Positions 7,919 to 18,375 are shown, numbered from the stretch's first letter. The stretch: 64,000 nucleotides of DNA from Aliiroseovarius sp. Z3 (GCF_029105185.1 NZ_JAFMZK010000004.1:335594-399593); one strand, 5' to 3'. Translations and numbers: made by a program. The notes: generated by a model from the letters alone, not told the origin.

Positions 7919-9748
7919 ATGGCGCGTCGTAGTGACCGTTTGAGGATTTTGAGATCAAAGCTGACCGCACAGATGCGCCGGGGGCGTGTCGGCAAGTTTG
8001 CGGATGACGAGGATGGCGCGATGTTCATCCTGGCGATGTTTTTGTTCGTCACACTGCTGATCGTCTCAGGCCTGTCCGTCGACCTGATGCGGTACGAACT
8101 TCAGCGCACCCGCTTGCAGGCGACAATGGACCGCGCGCTTCTGGCTGCGGCGCATCCTGATCAGGAAAACGACCGGAAAGAGGTCGTGCTTGATTACTTC
8201 GCGCGCTCCGGGCTGGGTAACTACATTAAGAAAGAAGACGTGAAAGTCACAGTTGCGTCCGATGGCACGATGGTGACAGCCACTGCGAACATGCGGGTCG
8301 GCATGCCGTTTCTGGGTGCGGTGGGTGTTGACTTCATGAACGCCCCTGCCAGTGGCGGGGCGGCCAAGATCAACCAGCTGACCGAGATTTCGCTTGTGGT
8401 GGACGTCTCGGGGTCGATGGATGATCCGGCCACGACGGGCAACACGAAGATCTATGAGCTGCGCAAGGCTGCGACCGAGTTTTCCAACCTTCTGCTGTGC
8501 AATCCAAACGACGGCAGCACGTCGACCAATTGCACGATTGACAACTTCAAGACGTCAATCTCTCTCGTACCATACTCGACGCAGGTGAATGTGGGGCAGA
8601 CGCTGTTGACCAAGTTCAACCGTTTGGATGCGCAGACGGATGCCTATTGCGCAACCTTTCTGGATGCACAGTTCAATCAGGCGGGGGTCAAATCGGATGC
8701 CGATGCAGTTTTCGATCCGACCAGGATCATTCGGCAGGCAGCGAAATTCTATCGCTATGGTGGAAGTTACAAGAACACCAACTCTGATGCTTACCTATCC
8801 TGCCATACAGATAGTTGGCGCGAGATCGTGACGTTTGAGCATTCGCCCACGGTCATGAAAACCAAAATCCAGGCCCTGCAAGCCGAAGGTGACACGGCCA
8901 TCGACATTGGGGTGAAATGGGGCGCGGCCCTTCTGCATCACGAAGCAGAGCCAGCCATCACCAGCCTGATTGGGGATGGCGTTGTGAACAGAAATTTCGC
9001 AGGGCGTCCATACAATCCTGCGACGACTTCATCTTCGAAATTCCTTGTGTTGATGACAGATGGCCAGAATACCAATCACCACCATCTTTATGACGGGTAT
9101 CGCACGGGACCGTCGCCGTTCTGGCTGACCATGGCGCCATATAAGGACAGCCGGGGCCGGGATAGAGCGCGCGAGATTATGTCGGTCTACAAGTCCAGTA
9201 CGGACCAGTACCAATGGTTCTACTACCGTGGATCAAGCTATACACCACGGACTGAGTGGCACGACCATGCTTTCGGAGATGATCCCAATGATTGTTTCGG
9301 GTACCCTTACGATGATGTCTGCGCAACCGAAACGGGAACCAGCTGGTGGGAAGAGCCACGTGTCGCTGAACCAACAAATCTGTCTTGGCAGAACTTCTGG
9401 AAGAGGGAGTATGTCTGGGGCTATGTCAACCGGTTTAGCTGGCTTGGTACACCCGGGCGAAAGCTTTCGAACAGCGACAACTCTGACGGTGACGTGGCCA
9501 ATATTGGCGATATTGATGAACGTCTGCGCGATCAATGTACTGCCGCTAAGAATGCCGGCATGACAATCTATACGATCGAGATGGAGACAAGCACCTCGAC
9601 GGACACGAGCTCGCTGGAATCCTGTGCCTCTGTGAAGGGTGGAAAACGCCTGCACTACAAGGTGACCAAGGGTGACAGCAGCGTGAACCTGTCACAGGTG
9701 TTCTCAAAGATTGCCGCCGACATCAACAAATTGCGGTTGATCAACTGA
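7919..9748 (+). CDS. TadG-like pilus assembly protein with von Willebrand factor A domain
   Basis: A 609-residue protein. Start 7919 is favoured over 7901 because GGGAG sits seven bases upstream. The N-terminus is a basic leader followed by DEDGAMFILAMFLFVTLLIVSG (described in two parts: charged DEDGA, then a membrane helix at about 34-52), the Tad-type pilin-like anchor. A VWA domain follows with a complete MIDAS start DVSGSMDD (162-169) and a later VLMTDGQNT. The C-terminal third carries several Trp/Tyr-rich loops and ends with a conserved KIAADINKLRL helix. Proteins of this class are linked to Flp/Tad pili and surface adhesion. Two TadE-like genes follow on the same strand, suggesting an accessory Tad operon away from the main tad locus. 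Confidence 0.85.
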   Translation: MARRSDRLRILRSKLTAQMRRGRVGKFADDEDGAMFILAMFLFVTLLIVSGLSVDLMRYELQRTRLQATMDRALLAAAHPDQENDRKEVVLDYFARSGLGNYIKKEDVKVTVASDGTMVTATANMRVGMPFLGAVGVDFMNAPASGGAAKINQLTEISLVVDVSGSMDDPATTGNTKIYELRKAATEFSNLLLCNPNDGSTSTNCTIDNFKTSISLVPYSTQVNVGQTLLTKFNRLDAQTDAYCATFLDAQFNQAGVKSDADAVFDPTRIIRQAAKFYRYGGSYKNTNSDAYLSCHTDSWREIVTFEHSPTVMKTKIQALQAEGDTAIDIGVKWGAALLHHEAEPAITSLIGDGVVNRNFAGRPYNPATTSSSKFLVLMTDGQNTNHHHLYDGYRTGPSPFWLTMAPYKDSRGRDRAREIMSVYKSSTDQYQWFYYRGSSYTPRTEWHDHAFGDDPNDCFGYPYDDVCATETGTSWWEEPRVAEPTNLSWQNFWKREYVWGYVNRFSWLGTPGRKLSNSDNSDGDVANIGDIDERLRDQCTAAKNAGMTIYTIEMETSTSTDTSSLESCASVKGGKRLHYKVTKGDSSVNLSQVFSKIAADINKLRLIN

Positions 9749-9842
9749 CAACACTGGGCCGCACGCATGCTGTTGGCCCAGTGTAATCGCGTGATTTCTT
9801 TTGTGCCCGTATCGAGGCAAAACGTAGAACGGAATGTAACGA

Positions 9843-10373
9843 ATGAAACAGGTATTGCAGGCATATTGGCAGCGGTTGCGCGCGTCCGATGGCAGCTCGA
9901 CCGTCGAATTCGTAATCTGGTTCCCATTGTTCATGACGCTCTTCCTGACATCGTTCGAGCTGAGCTTTTACGGGATGCGTTCGATGATGCTGGAACGCGC
10001 GTTGGATTTGAACGTGCGCGAGTTGCGGCTTGGCGTCAGCCGTCCTGCCAATCTGGCGGATTTCAAGAAAGCGATTTGCGAAGACACGATTCTGTTCCGA
10101 AATTGCGAAGATGAAATCTCGGTTGATCTGCGACTGGTCGATCAAGGCAGTTGGAACCTGCCCACCGGGGCGATCCCCTGTGTGGACCGCGCCCAGAACA
10201 TCAAACCCCTGACATCCTATGCGCCGGGTGGTGGTGGCGATCTTATGTTGGTGCGTGCCTGTCTTGTGCGCGATCCGTTTTTTGGAACGACCCCGTATGT
10301 AATGGGCTTGCCACGCGACCCGTCCGGCGGCGTGTCGATTGTCGCGGTGTCAACCTTTGTGAACGAGCCATAG
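9843..10373 (+). CDS. TadE-like pseudopilin
   Basis: A 176-residue TadE/TadG-family membrane protein. Residues about 15-23 read DGSSTVEF, the prepilin-peptidase-like region with a glutamate at 22. It is followed by a hydrophobic helix (24-38), the normal layout of TadE pseudopilins. The rest is a small periplasmic domain with several cysteines (C79, C87, C115, C134 region), plausible disulfides. It is 94 bases after the VWA gene and 8 bases before the second TadE-like gene, so these three are probably one operon for surface-pilus assembly. Confidence 0.82.
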   Translation: MKQVLQAYWQRLRASDGSSTVEFVIWFPLFMTLFLTSFELSFYGMRSMMLERALDLNVRELRLGVSRPANLADFKKAICEDTILFRNCEDEISVDLRLVDQGSWNLPTGAIPCVDRAQNIKPLTSYAPGGGGDLMLVRACLVRDPFFGTTPYVMGLPRDPSGGVSIVAVSTFVNEP

Positions 10374-10381
10374 GGGTGAGC

Positions 10382-11032
10382 ATGATGAACGCGATCCTAA
10401 GCCAGATAAGCTCAGCCTTGAAAAGGCGCCTCGGTCAATTCGCCCGGACCGAGCGGGGAACCGTGACTGTCGAAAGTGTCATCATTCTTCCGCTTCTTCT
10501 GTTTGGTCTTCAGGCAGTGCATACCTATTTCGACGCCTACCGTCACCAAAGCCTGGCCTTGAAAGCGAACTATGCCGTCTCGGACTACCTGTCGCGGATC
10601 GACAAATACGATCGCACCACACTGGAAGGGCTGGACGAGCTTTTTGAGTATATGTCGCGCACTGGGGAAGAAAGCTGGGTACGTGTCACCGTTGTGAAAT
10701 GCAAACTCACTGCTGCGGAATGCAACGATGCGATCCCGCGTAAGCTGACTTTGGAACCGGGCGATTCACAGGTCAGCAATGGCAGCGGTATCAATCCCCA
10801 TACCCAACCGACCATGCGGCAGTTTCTGGGACCGCATATTCCGAAGATGTATACTGGCGAAGACCTGATCGTGGTGGAAACCGTCGCGAAATATGAACCG
10901 CCATTTGCTGGTTTCTGGACCGGAATTTATCCGCGCAACACCGAGCATGTCGTCGTCACCAGCCCGCGCGAGTATCAGACATTGTGTTTCGACACCCAAG
11001 CAGACCCATGCCCGGTGCCCGTCACACCGTAA
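10382..11032 (+). CDS. Second TadE-like pseudopilin
   Basis: A 216-residue protein. ATG codons at 10382 and 10385 follow GGGGTGAG, and the first is used here. The N-terminus TERGTVTVESVIILPLLLFG (residues 23-42) has the conserved glutamate (31) followed by a membrane helix, as in TadE/TadG proteins. The remainder is an extracytoplasmic domain with paired cysteines (KCKLTAAEC). It begins 8 bases after the preceding TadE-like gene, and its last 11 bases overlap the end of a convergent nuclease gene. It probably works with its two upstream neighbours in a minor-pilin complex. Confidence 0.8.
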   Translation: MMNAILSQISSALKRRLGQFARTERGTVTVESVIILPLLLFGLQAVHTYFDAYRHQSLALKANYAVSDYLSRIDKYDRTTLEGLDELFEYMSRTGEESWVRVTVVKCKLTAAECNDAIPRKLTLEPGDSQVSNGSGINPHTQPTMRQFLGPHIPKMYTGEDLIVVETVAKYEPPFAGFWTGIYPRNTEHVVVTSPREYQTLCFDTQADPCPVPVTP

Positions 11033-12215
11033 ACCTATGCTGCCCAGCATTTGGTCGGGGCAATCTGATCCATATCGGCATGTGATCTGACAGATCGTGG
11101 GCAAAGCGGTCGTAATCGGGTGTGCCGTCGGGCAACAGGCCGGGGCCTGCGTCCATGAACAGTTGCGTGAAATCAAACATGCCGTATTCAAACTGGTTTG
11201 GGCCAAGCGTTCCCGCCAGATCGTTGTGCCGCCCGCGGGGCAGGCGCGTGTCGTCGGCCAGCCAGGCGATATGGTCATAGGTCTGGGTGCGGCGCGCGTT
11301 GGTGTTGAAGTTGCCGTCGAGAAACGGAAAGTTCACCTTGGCATCAAGCCGTCGTTTCGCATTGATACCAGTGACATAGTTTTCGATCCCGATCCTTCGG
11401 TTTTCATTGGAACTGTCGAAGTCCAGATTGAGGTCTCCCATAATCAGGATGATCTTCCCGCGTTCGCTGACCGTCTTGCGGCTGTCATGTAGCAACCACT
11501 CCAACAAGGCGAAAAACTCCTGCTCGCGCTCGTTCTTCTTGCCGGACACGAGGTGGGCGTTGACGGCATACACCTCGTATCGACCATCTGGCCCGTCGAT
11601 CAGGAACTCGACCAGATAGGGGCTGCGGATGAACTGCACGAATTTCGAGAACTGCGATCCCATGAGCCGCGTCGTGTTTTGCACCCATGTCATCAACTGC
11701 TCAAGATAGCCGGGATCATCCTGCCCCGGCACGCTTGTGTCGAAGGATTCTTTCAGCGCTTCGTTCATGTTTGCTGCGATTGCCGTGCGGTCATAGGACA
11801 GATCCGATGCCAGATGCCCTAGCCGCACGCGGTCAGGGCGATACAGAAACGCAAACCGTTCGGACATGCCTTTGTATCCGGGGCTACGGCCTGTTACGTC
11901 GCTGTAAATAACGTTGTGAGAGCCACCTAAAGCAGCGACCAATGCCTCGAGTGCGCCGGTCTTTTCCTGCTGTTCCTGTATCGACAACAGATCGGCCTGC
12001 GCGGCGATCCGTTCAATCATCCGTGTTGCACCCGGGCTTTTCTTCGGACCATCCCGATCCGCCACGGCACCGAACTTGCGAATGTTCCATGACATCAGGA
12101 TCACTGACCCGTCGCGCCGTTCGGGCAGGCCATAGGCTTGTGGGTCTTGCGCAAGCGCCGCGGCCAGATGGGTTTCGATCTGGTGCCATTCGGCGTCGGT
12201 GAAATGCTGGGCCAT
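11022..12215 (-). CDS. Endonuclease/exonuclease/phosphatase (EEP) family protein
   Basis: A 397-residue protein with the EEP metallo-fold: SWNIRKFG (42-49), SIQEQQE with metal-binding Glu81, a NAHL segment, GDLNLD, TYDHIAW and the terminal SDHMPI (376-381) with the Asp-His pair. It should hydrolyse phosphodiester bonds in a Mg-dependent way, but whether on DNA, RNA, lipids or nucleotides cannot be told. There is no signal peptide, so it is likely cytoplasmic. GAGGCACC precedes the ATG at 12215. Its 3' end overlaps that of the second TadE-like gene by 11 bases. I see no functional link to the pilus genes. Confidence 0.85.
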   Translation of the reverse strand: MAQHFTDAEWHQIETHLAAALAQDPQAYGLPERRDGSVILMSWNIRKFGAVADRDGPKKSPGATRMIERIAAQADLLSIQEQQEKTGALEALVAALGGSHNVIYSDVTGRSPGYKGMSERFAFLYRPDRVRLGHLASDLSYDRTAIAANMNEALKESFDTSVPGQDDPGYLEQLMTWVQNTTRLMGSQFSKFVQFIRSPYLVEFLIDGPDGRYEVYAVNAHLVSGKKNEREQEFFALLEWLLHDSRKTVSERGKIILIMGDLNLDFDSSNENRRIGIENYVTGINAKRRLDAKVNFPFLDGNFNTNARRTQTYDHIAWLADDTRLPRGRHNDLAGTLGPNQFEYGMFDFTQLFMDAGPGLLPDGTPDYDRFAHDLSDHMPIWIRLPRPNAGQHRFTV

Positions 12216-12393
12216 AGGTGCCTCAATCCATAAAAGAATGCTGCAAGTATAACAGGAATCTGCTGCGCGCGCTTGCCCCTATGCGAATTGTGCGAATTTG
12301 CCGAATTGCTGTTAAGTTGTGCACAATTGTAGAGTGCGCAGCCCGCGCCTAGGTTGAGGTCAGCATCACAAGACCTTCTGAAAGGGGGATCAC

Positions 12394-13305
12394 ATGTCTA
12401 TTCGTCCCGTTTTGTCGGCCACGCAGTCGAAACCCACGCTGGAAGGCGCAGGGGTTCATCTGCATCGCGCGTTTGGCTTTCACGAGCCGGAAGCCTATGA
12501 CCCGTTCCTTCTGTTCGACGATTTTCGCAACGATGATCCGCGCCTGTCCGAAAAGGGCTTTCCGTGGCATCCGCACCGGGGGATCGAGACGATCACCTAT
12601 GTGCTGGCGGGCGAGGTCGAGCATGAAGACAGTCTTGGCAACGCCGGTCGTCTTGGCGCGGGGGACATCCAATGGATGACCGCCGGGTCGGGGATCATGC
12701 ATCAGGAAATGCCACACGCGAACACCAAGGGGCAGATGCACGGATTCCAGCTTTGGGCCAACTTGCCGCGTGATCTGAAAATGACCGCGCCGAACTATCA
12801 GGATGTGCCATCGGTCGAAATCCCGGTGATTGAAGAAGACGACGGCACCAAGGTCCGTGTTGTTGTCGGTGATTTCTGGGGCAAGTCCGGTCCGGTCGAC
12901 GGGATCGCAGCAGATCCGCTGTATCTGGATATCAGCGTTCCGGCGGGTGTGACCAAGACCTTCCCTGTGGACACACGCCGCCAGGCATTTGCCTATGTGT
13001 TCGAAGGCGCAGGCGCGTTCACCGATGCCGCTGCACCCCAAGGTGTGCTGTTGGAAAAAGAGGTGATGGGGCAGGAGGTGAACATTCGCGACCTGTCCGG
13101 CAACCGCACCGTTGTGCGCTTTGGCGCGGGCGATGATGTGCGTGTGCAGGCCGGGCCCGAGGGCGTGCGCTTTTTGCTGGTCGCAGGCGCGCCGATCCGC
13201 GAGCCGGTGGCGTGGCACGGTCCGATCGTGATGAACACCAAGGACGAACTGCGTCAGGCGATGGCCGATCTGCGCAACGGGACGTTTATCCGCCCCGCGC
13301 ATTGA
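12394..13305 (+). CDS. Pirin family protein
   Basis: A 303-residue bicupin. The N-terminal cupin holds the metal-binding set His59 and His61 (HPHRG), His103 and Glu105 (GIMHQE), as in pirins. The C-terminal domain (from about 180) includes FVLPP-like sugar-cupin strands and GAPIREPVAWHGPIVMNT near the end, a pirin_C signature. Bacterial pirins are cytoplasmic metal proteins, some acting as quercetinases and some as regulators; the role here is unknown. AAAGGGGG lies upstream of the ATG. The gene ends 2 bases from the end of the convergent kynureninase gene. Confidence 0.92.
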   Translation: MSIRPVLSATQSKPTLEGAGVHLHRAFGFHEPEAYDPFLLFDDFRNDDPRLSEKGFPWHPHRGIETITYVLAGEVEHEDSLGNAGRLGAGDIQWMTAGSGIMHQEMPHANTKGQMHGFQLWANLPRDLKMTAPNYQDVPSVEIPVIEEDDGTKVRVVVGDFWGKSGPVDGIAADPLYLDISVPAGVTKTFPVDTRRQAFAYVFEGAGAFTDAAAPQGVLLEKEVMGQEVNIRDLSGNRTVVRFGAGDDVRVQAGPEGVRFLLVAGAPIREPVAWHGPIVMNTKDELRQAMADLRNGTFIRPAH

Positions 13306-13307
13306 AG

Positions 13308-14522
13308 TCAGGTCACGGCGGACCGGGTGTGGTATTCAGGTCGATCCCACAGCCGGTTCGCCATGATGTCGGTCAGGGTCTCGACGGCCCTGTCGACATC
13401 ACCTTCGTCAATGTAAAGCGGTGTGAAGCCGAAACGCATGATGTCTGGCGCGCGGAAGTCGCCGATCACACCGCGCGCGATCAAGGCTTGCATGGCGGCA
13501 TATCCGTGTTCGAAGCGAAAGCTGACCTGAGAACCGCGCATCGCCGCGTCGCGGGGGCTGGCAAGGGTCAGGTCTGGGGCCAGATGTGAACAGGTGGCCT
13601 CGACCCCCATGATAAACTGCTCGCACAGTTTTACAGATTGGGCGCGCAGGGCGTCCATGTCCACCTGATCCCAGATGTCCAGCGCGGCCTCCAGCGCGGC
13701 CATTTGCAGAACCGGGGGCGTGCCGACACGCATCCGGTCGATGCCGGTGCCGGGGCGATAGTCCGGGTCGAAGGCAAAGGGGGCGTCGTGTCCCAGCCAC
13801 CCAGACAGCGCAGGCTGGACCTGATCGGCCAGACGTGGTGCGACATAGATAAAGGCGGGTGCGCCGGGGCCGCCATTCAGGTATTTATAGGTGCATCCGA
13901 CCGCGAGATCCGCATTTGTGCCGGTGACATCCACGGCAAAAGCCCCCGCTGAATGGGCCAGATCCCAGATCACCAGCGCGCCCACATCATGCGCCGCCCG
14001 GATCAGCGCGGCCATGTCGTGACGGCGCCCGGTACGGTAATCAACTTCGGTCAGCATCAGGACGGCAAGGTCATCTCCGATGGATGTGATGCTTGCGGCA
14101 ACATCTTCGGGGGCAGGGGTCTCGATCCGGTGGCCTTGGCCCAGCGAGCGCACCAACCCCTCGGCCATGTAAAGGTCCGTGGGAAAATTGCCGTTGTCCG
14201 ACAGGATCACCCGGCGGTCAGGCCGCATCTCCAGTGCCGAGGCCAACGCTTGATAGACCTTGATCGACAGGGTGTCGCCGACGACGGTGGAACCGGTGGC
14301 TGCGCCGATCAACTTCCCGATCCGATCCCCCAGGATGCGCGGCTGGTCCATCCAACCCGCCTTGTTCCATCCCGTGATCAGCATGTCGCCCCACTCATCC
14401 CGCAGGCAGGACGCCATCCGGTCCTGCGCCGCAATGGGCAGGGGACCAAGCGAATTACCGTCCAGATACGTCACGCCCTCTGGAAGAGCAAAAAGCTGTT
14501 TTGTGGCGCTGAAATCTGTCAT
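13308..14522 (-). CDS. kynU: Kynureninase
   Basis: A 404-residue PLP enzyme of tryptophan catabolism that cleaves kynurenine to anthranilate and alanine. The ATG at 14522 is chosen because the family starts close to the conserved YLDGNSLGPLP (19-29); the upstream extension is not conserved-looking. Hallmarks: TDLYMAEGL (115-123), WDLAHSAGAF (186-195), the Schiff-base lysine in CTYKYLNGGPG (Lys213), and RMRVGTPPVLQM near 290. No other kynurenine-pathway gene (tryptophan dioxygenase, formamidase) lies within the window. Confidence 0.93.
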   Translation of the reverse strand: MTDFSATKQLFALPEGVTYLDGNSLGPLPIAAQDRMASCLRDEWGDMLITGWNKAGWMDQPRILGDRIGKLIGAATGSTVVGDTLSIKVYQALASALEMRPDRRVILSDNGNFPTDLYMAEGLVRSLGQGHRIETPAPEDVAASITSIGDDLAVLMLTEVDYRTGRRHDMAALIRAAHDVGALVIWDLAHSAGAFAVDVTGTNADLAVGCTYKYLNGGPGAPAFIYVAPRLADQVQPALSGWLGHDAPFAFDPDYRPGTGIDRMRVGTPPVLQMAALEAALDIWDQVDMDALRAQSVKLCEQFIMGVEATCSHLAPDLTLASPRDAAMRGSQVSFRFEHGYAAMQALIARGVIGDFRAPDIMRFGFTPLYIDEGDVDRAVETLTDIMANRLWDRPEYHTRSAVT

Positions 14523-14665
14523 GTGGTCCCCGGACTTTGGTTTAGCGGCAGAGTATGGATTTCGCCGCTGACGACAAGGGCGATATCTGCGCAATCGGCG
14601 TTGCACATCGCCCCTGATCCATTAAAAACGGTCGCAACGTAAAGCGATCTGAAAGCGGCACCCCG

Positions 14666-15124
14666 ATGAAGCACCTGACCCGCTGGCTCGATATGCCGCC
14701 CGTCTGGCTGGTGGCCATGATCGCCTTGGCTTACGGGTTGGACCGCGTCGCGCCGGATCTTGGTGCTGGGCTGATTGCCACACGCTGGCTGGGCAATCTG
14801 CTGGTTGTGCTTGGATTTGGGCTGCTGGGGGTTGCGATGTGGGAATTCATGCGCGCCCGCACGACAGTGATCCCCGGAGAGCAGCCGACAGTTCTGTTGA
14901 AGCGCGGCATATACCGCTGGACCCGCAATCCTATCTATCTGGGCGATGCAATGATCCTGACCGGTCTTATACTTAGGTGGGATGTATTGCCGGCGCTGCT
15001 GCTGGTGCCGGTGTTCATCACCATCATCACCAAGCGGTTCATTTTGTGGGAAGAAGCGGCGCTGTCCGCCAAGTTCGGACCCGCATTCGACGACTGGGCA
15101 GGGCAGGTGCGTCGCTGGTTATAA
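14666..15124 (+). CDS. Isoprenylcysteine O-methyltransferase-like membrane methyltransferase
   Basis: A 152-residue integral membrane protein with about four hydrophobic segments (15-27, 42-62, 92-108, 111-127). The C-terminal part has the ICMT/PEMT signature: RGIYRWTRNPIYLGD (83-97), then a WEE-like EEAALSAKFGPAFDDW and a terminal RRWL. These residues bind S-adenosylmethionine in the family. Bacterial members methylate unknown small or lipid substrates, so prenylcysteine should not be assumed. It is a stand-alone gene, divergent from kynU and 179 bases upstream of pntA. A small TGCTGC-AAA-GCAGCA hairpin sits at 15131-15145, just after its end. Confidence 0.75.
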   Translation: MKHLTRWLDMPPVWLVAMIALAYGLDRVAPDLGAGLIATRWLGNLLVVLGFGLLGVAMWEFMRARTTVIPGEQPTVLLKRGIYRWTRNPIYLGDAMILTGLILRWDVLPALLLVPVFITIITKRFILWEEAALSAKFGPAFDDWAGQVRRWL

Positions 15125-15303
15125 CGGCCCTGCTGCAAAGCAGCATTGCTCTGCGATGTGGAAGCGCGTATTGAAACAATATTGTCGCAATACGCTCCGT
15201 AACGATAGCATCTTGCGCCTGAGCCGCGTATAGGATGCGCAGGAAACCGCCGGGGCCGAGGGAACCCCCCTCGTTCGGCACACGACGGGAGAAGGAAGAG
15301 ACT

Positions 15304-16875
15304 GTGAAGATCGGTGTACCCAAGGAAGTTTTTGAGGGCGAGAACCGGGTCGCAATGACCCCGGAAAGCGCCAAGATGCTGCAAAAGCTGGGCTATGACT
15401 GCGTGATCGAGACCAAGGCAGGTAATGCCGCGGGCTTCTCGGATGCGGTTTACAAAGAGGCAGGCGTCGAGGTCGTCAAGACCGCCGCGGCCCTTTGGAA
15501 AGCGGCAGACATCATCGCGAAAGTGCGCCCGCCCAATGATGCGGAACTGAAACGGTTGTCATCTGACAAAACGCTGATCAGCTTCTTCAACCCGGGCGGC
15601 AATGAAGCCGGGATGGAAAAGGCCAAGGCGTCCGGCGCGAATGTCATCGCCATGGAAATGGTGCCGCGTATTTCACGGGCACAGAAGATGGATGCGCTGT
15701 CTTCGATGGCCAATATCGCGGGCTACCGCGCGGTGATCGAAGCGGGGAACAACTTTGGCCGGTTCTTCACGGGTCAGGTGACGGCGGCTGGTAAAGTGCC
15801 GCCTGCCAAGGTTCTGGTTGTGGGGGCCGGTGTTGCCGGTCTGGCCGCGATCGGCACCTCGACGTCGTTGGGTGCGATCACCTATGCGTTCGACGTGCGC
15901 CCGGAAGTGGCCGAGCAGGTTGAATCCATGGGGGCCGAATTCGTCTATCTGGATTTCGAGGAAGACCAGCAGGATGGCGCGGCCACTGGCGGCTATGCTT
16001 CGGTCTCCAGCCCCGAGTTCCGCGAGGCACAACTGGCGAAGTTCCGCGAGCTTGCACCGGAAATGGACATCGTGATCACCACCGCGCTGATCCCCAACCG
16101 CGAAGCGCCCGAGCTGTGGACCGAGGACATGGTGAAAGCCATGAAACCCGGATCGGTGATCGTGGACCTTGCGGCGGAAAAGGGCGGAAACTGCAAGCTG
16201 ACTGTGCCGGATGAGAAGATCGTGACCGACAATGGCGTGACCATCATCGGCTATACCGATTTCCCGTCGCGCATGGCCGCGCAGGCGTCCAGCCTTTATG
16301 CCAACAACATCCGTCACATGATGTCGGATCTGACGCCCGAAAAGGACGGCAAGATCAATCACGACATGGAAGACGACGTGATCCGTGGCGCGACTGTGAC
16401 TCATCAGGGCGAAATCACCTTCCCACCCCCACCGCCCAAGGTGCAGGCCATCGCCGCCAAGCCAAAGGCTGCAGTGAAGGAACTGACGCCCGAAGAGAAG
16501 AAGGCGCAGGAGCTTGCCGCCTTCAAGGCGCAGACCAAGCAGCAGTTCACCCTGTTGGGTGTGGGCGGCGCGCTGATGCTTCTGGCAGGGCTCTATGCAC
16601 CGGCCAGCTTCATGCAGCACTTCATCGTGTTCGTGCTGGCGGTGTTCGTGGGCTTCCAAGTGATCTGGAATGTCTCGCATTCGCTACACACGCCGCTGAT
16701 GGCTGTGACCAACGCCATTTCGTCGATCATTATTCTGGGCGCGTTGATGCAGATCGGGTCAGGCTCGTTCCTGGTCATTCTGCTGGCGGCCTTATCGATC
16801 TTCATGGCCGGGATCAACATCTTCGGCGGCTTCCTCGTGACACGGCGCATGCTCGCCATGTTCCAGAAATCTTAA
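15304..16875 (+). CDS. pntA: NAD(P) transhydrogenase subunit alpha
   Basis: A 523-residue protein starting at a GTG (15304) preceded by AAGGAAGAG; the start VKIGVPKE matches the family. It is the NAD(H)-binding subunit of the proton-pumping transhydrogenase in the inner membrane, which makes NADPH from NADH using the proton gradient. The N-terminal AlaDh/PNT domain carries a Rossmann GAGVAG (174-179). A Pro/Ala/Lys-rich linker (about 375-400) leads to about four C-terminal membrane helices. This is the long form in which alpha-1 and alpha-2 are joined, unlike the split form of Rhodospirillum. pntB follows after 13 bases. Confidence 0.95.
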   Translation: MKIGVPKEVFEGENRVAMTPESAKMLQKLGYDCVIETKAGNAAGFSDAVYKEAGVEVVKTAAALWKAADIIAKVRPPNDAELKRLSSDKTLISFFNPGGNEAGMEKAKASGANVIAMEMVPRISRAQKMDALSSMANIAGYRAVIEAGNNFGRFFTGQVTAAGKVPPAKVLVVGAGVAGLAAIGTSTSLGAITYAFDVRPEVAEQVESMGAEFVYLDFEEDQQDGAATGGYASVSSPEFREAQLAKFRELAPEMDIVITTALIPNREAPELWTEDMVKAMKPGSVIVDLAAEKGGNCKLTVPDEKIVTDNGVTIIGYTDFPSRMAAQASSLYANNIRHMMSDLTPEKDGKINHDMEDDVIRGATVTHQGEITFPPPPPKVQAIAAKPKAAVKELTPEEKKAQELAAFKAQTKQQFTLLGVGGALMLLAGLYAPASFMQHFIVFVLAVFVGFQVIWNVSHSLHTPLMAVTNAISSIIILGALMQIGSGSFLVILLAALSIFMAGINIFGGFLVTRRMLAMFQKS

Positions 16876-16888
16876 GGGGGTAGGGATC

Positions 16889-18322
16889 ATGGAATTTGGT
16901 TTCACCACGGCCGCTTATGTTGTTGCGGCAGTTCTTTTCATCCTCTCCCTTGGCGGTCTGTCGGGACAGGAAAGCGCGAAACGTGCCGTGTGGTACGGCA
17001 TTGTCGGCATGGCGCTGGCCGTCGCCGCCACGCTGGTCGGCCCCGGTTCGGGCTTGTGGCTTCTGTCGATCCTTCTGATCGCAGGTGGCGGGATCATCGG
17101 CACTTATGTGGCGCAGAAGGTCCAGATGACCGAAATGCCGCAGCTTGTCGCTGCCATGCACTCGCTGGTTGGTCTGGCTGCGGTGTTCGTCGGCTACAAC
17201 GCCCATATCGAGCTGGGCAACGTGCTGGCAATGAGTGAAGAGGCCCGCCACGGGCTTGAGGGCTTCGCCGCCCTTCTGGCGCATAAAACCCCGGTCGAAC
17301 AGAACATCCTGCGGGTCGAGCTGTTTTTGGGCGTCTTCATCGGTGCCGTGACCTTCACCGGCTCGGTCATTGCCTATGGCAAGCTGGCGGGCAAGGTGAC
17401 ATCGGCGGCGGAAAAGCTGCCCGGTGGGCATATGCTCAATGCCAGTGCTGCGATCCTGTCGCTGATCTGCCTGATCTGGTACTTCAACACCGGTGGCTTC
17501 CTGCCGCTGTTCATCATGACGCTGGCCGCCTTCTTCATCGGCTACCACCTGATCATGGGCATTGGCGGCGCGGATATGCCCGTCGTTGTATCGATGCTGA
17601 ACAGCTACTCGGGCTGGGCGGCTGCTGCCATCGGCTTCTCGCTGGGCAACGATCTTCTGATCGTGGTCGGCGCGCTCGTGGGTTCGTCGGGTGCGATCCT
17701 GTCCTATATCATGTGCAAGGCGATGAACCGGTCGTTCATCAGCGTGATCCTGGGCGGCTTCGGCGGCTCGGCTGGTCCCGCGATGGAGATCGAGGGCGAA
17801 CAGATCGCCATTGATGCCGATGGTGTGGCGGCGGCGCTTGAAGACGCCGACAGCGTGGTCATCATCCCCGGTTACGGTATGGCTGTGGCACAGGCCCAGC
17901 AAAACGTGGCCGAGCTGACCCGCCGTCTGCGCGCCAAGGGCAAGAACGTGCGTTTCGCGATCCACCCGGTTGCTGGCCGTCTGCCCGGTCACATGAACGT
18001 GCTGCTGGCCGAGGCCAAAGTGCCCTATGACATCGTGCTGGAAATGGACGAGATCAATGACGATTTCCCCGATACGGATGTCGCCATCGTCATCGGCTCG
18101 AACGACATCGTGAACCCGGCCGCTCAGGAAGACCCCAACAGCCCCATCGCCGGTATGCCGGTGCTGGAATGCTGGAAGGCCAAACAGGTCTTCGTGTCGA
18201 AACGGGGTCAGGGCACCGGCTATTCCGGCATCGAAAACCCGCTGTTCTTCAAGGAAAACACGCGGATGTTCTATGGCGACGCGAAACAGTCGTTGGATAC
18301 ATTGCTGACGATGATCAATTAA
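16889..18322 (+). CDS. pntB: NAD(P) transhydrogenase subunit beta
   Basis: A 477-residue partner of PntA. The N-terminal two thirds are membrane helices forming the proton channel; the C-terminal domain (about 300-477) binds NADP(H), with [13 protein letters not shown] and the conserved [20 protein letters not shown] (20 residues in family consensus form) followed by [16 protein letters not shown], both typical. AAGGGGGTAGGG precedes the ATG. The pntAB operon ends in a strong terminator 22 bases downstream. Confidence 0.95.
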   Translation: MEFGFTTAAYVVAAVLFILSLGGLSGQESAKRAVWYGIVGMALAVAATLVGPGSGLWLLSILLIAGGGIIGTYVAQKVQMTEMPQLVAAMHSLVGLAAVFVGYNAHIELGNVLAMSEEARHGLEGFAALLAHKTPVEQNILRVELFLGVFIGAVTFTGSVIAYGKLAGKVTSAAEKLPGGHMLNASAAILSLICLIWYFNTGGFLPLFIMTLAAFFIGYHLIMGIGGADMPVVVSMLNSYSGWAAAAIGFSLGNDLLIVVGALVGSSGAILSYIMCKAMNRSFISVILGGFGGSAGPAMEIEGEQIAIDADGVAAALEDADSVVIIPGYGMAVAQAQQNVAELTRRLRAKGKNVRFAIHPVAGRLPGHMNVLLAEAKVPYDIVLEMDEINDDFPDTDVAIVIGSNDIVNPAAQEDPNSPIAGMPVLECWKAKQVFVSKRGQGTGYSGIENPLFFKENTRMFYGDAKQSLDTLLTMIN

Positions 18323-18343
18323 GCGACGTCTCAAATCAACGTG

Positions 18344-18375
18344 AAACGCCCCCGTTTTGGGGGCGTTTTGCTTTT
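18344..18375 (+). terminator. Rho-independent terminator of pntAB
   Basis: A perfect 10-bp stem, AAACGCCCCC (18344-18353) with GGGGGCGTTT (18359-18368), has a 5-base loop and is followed by a T-rich tail (TTTTGCTTTT). Confidence 0.9.
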
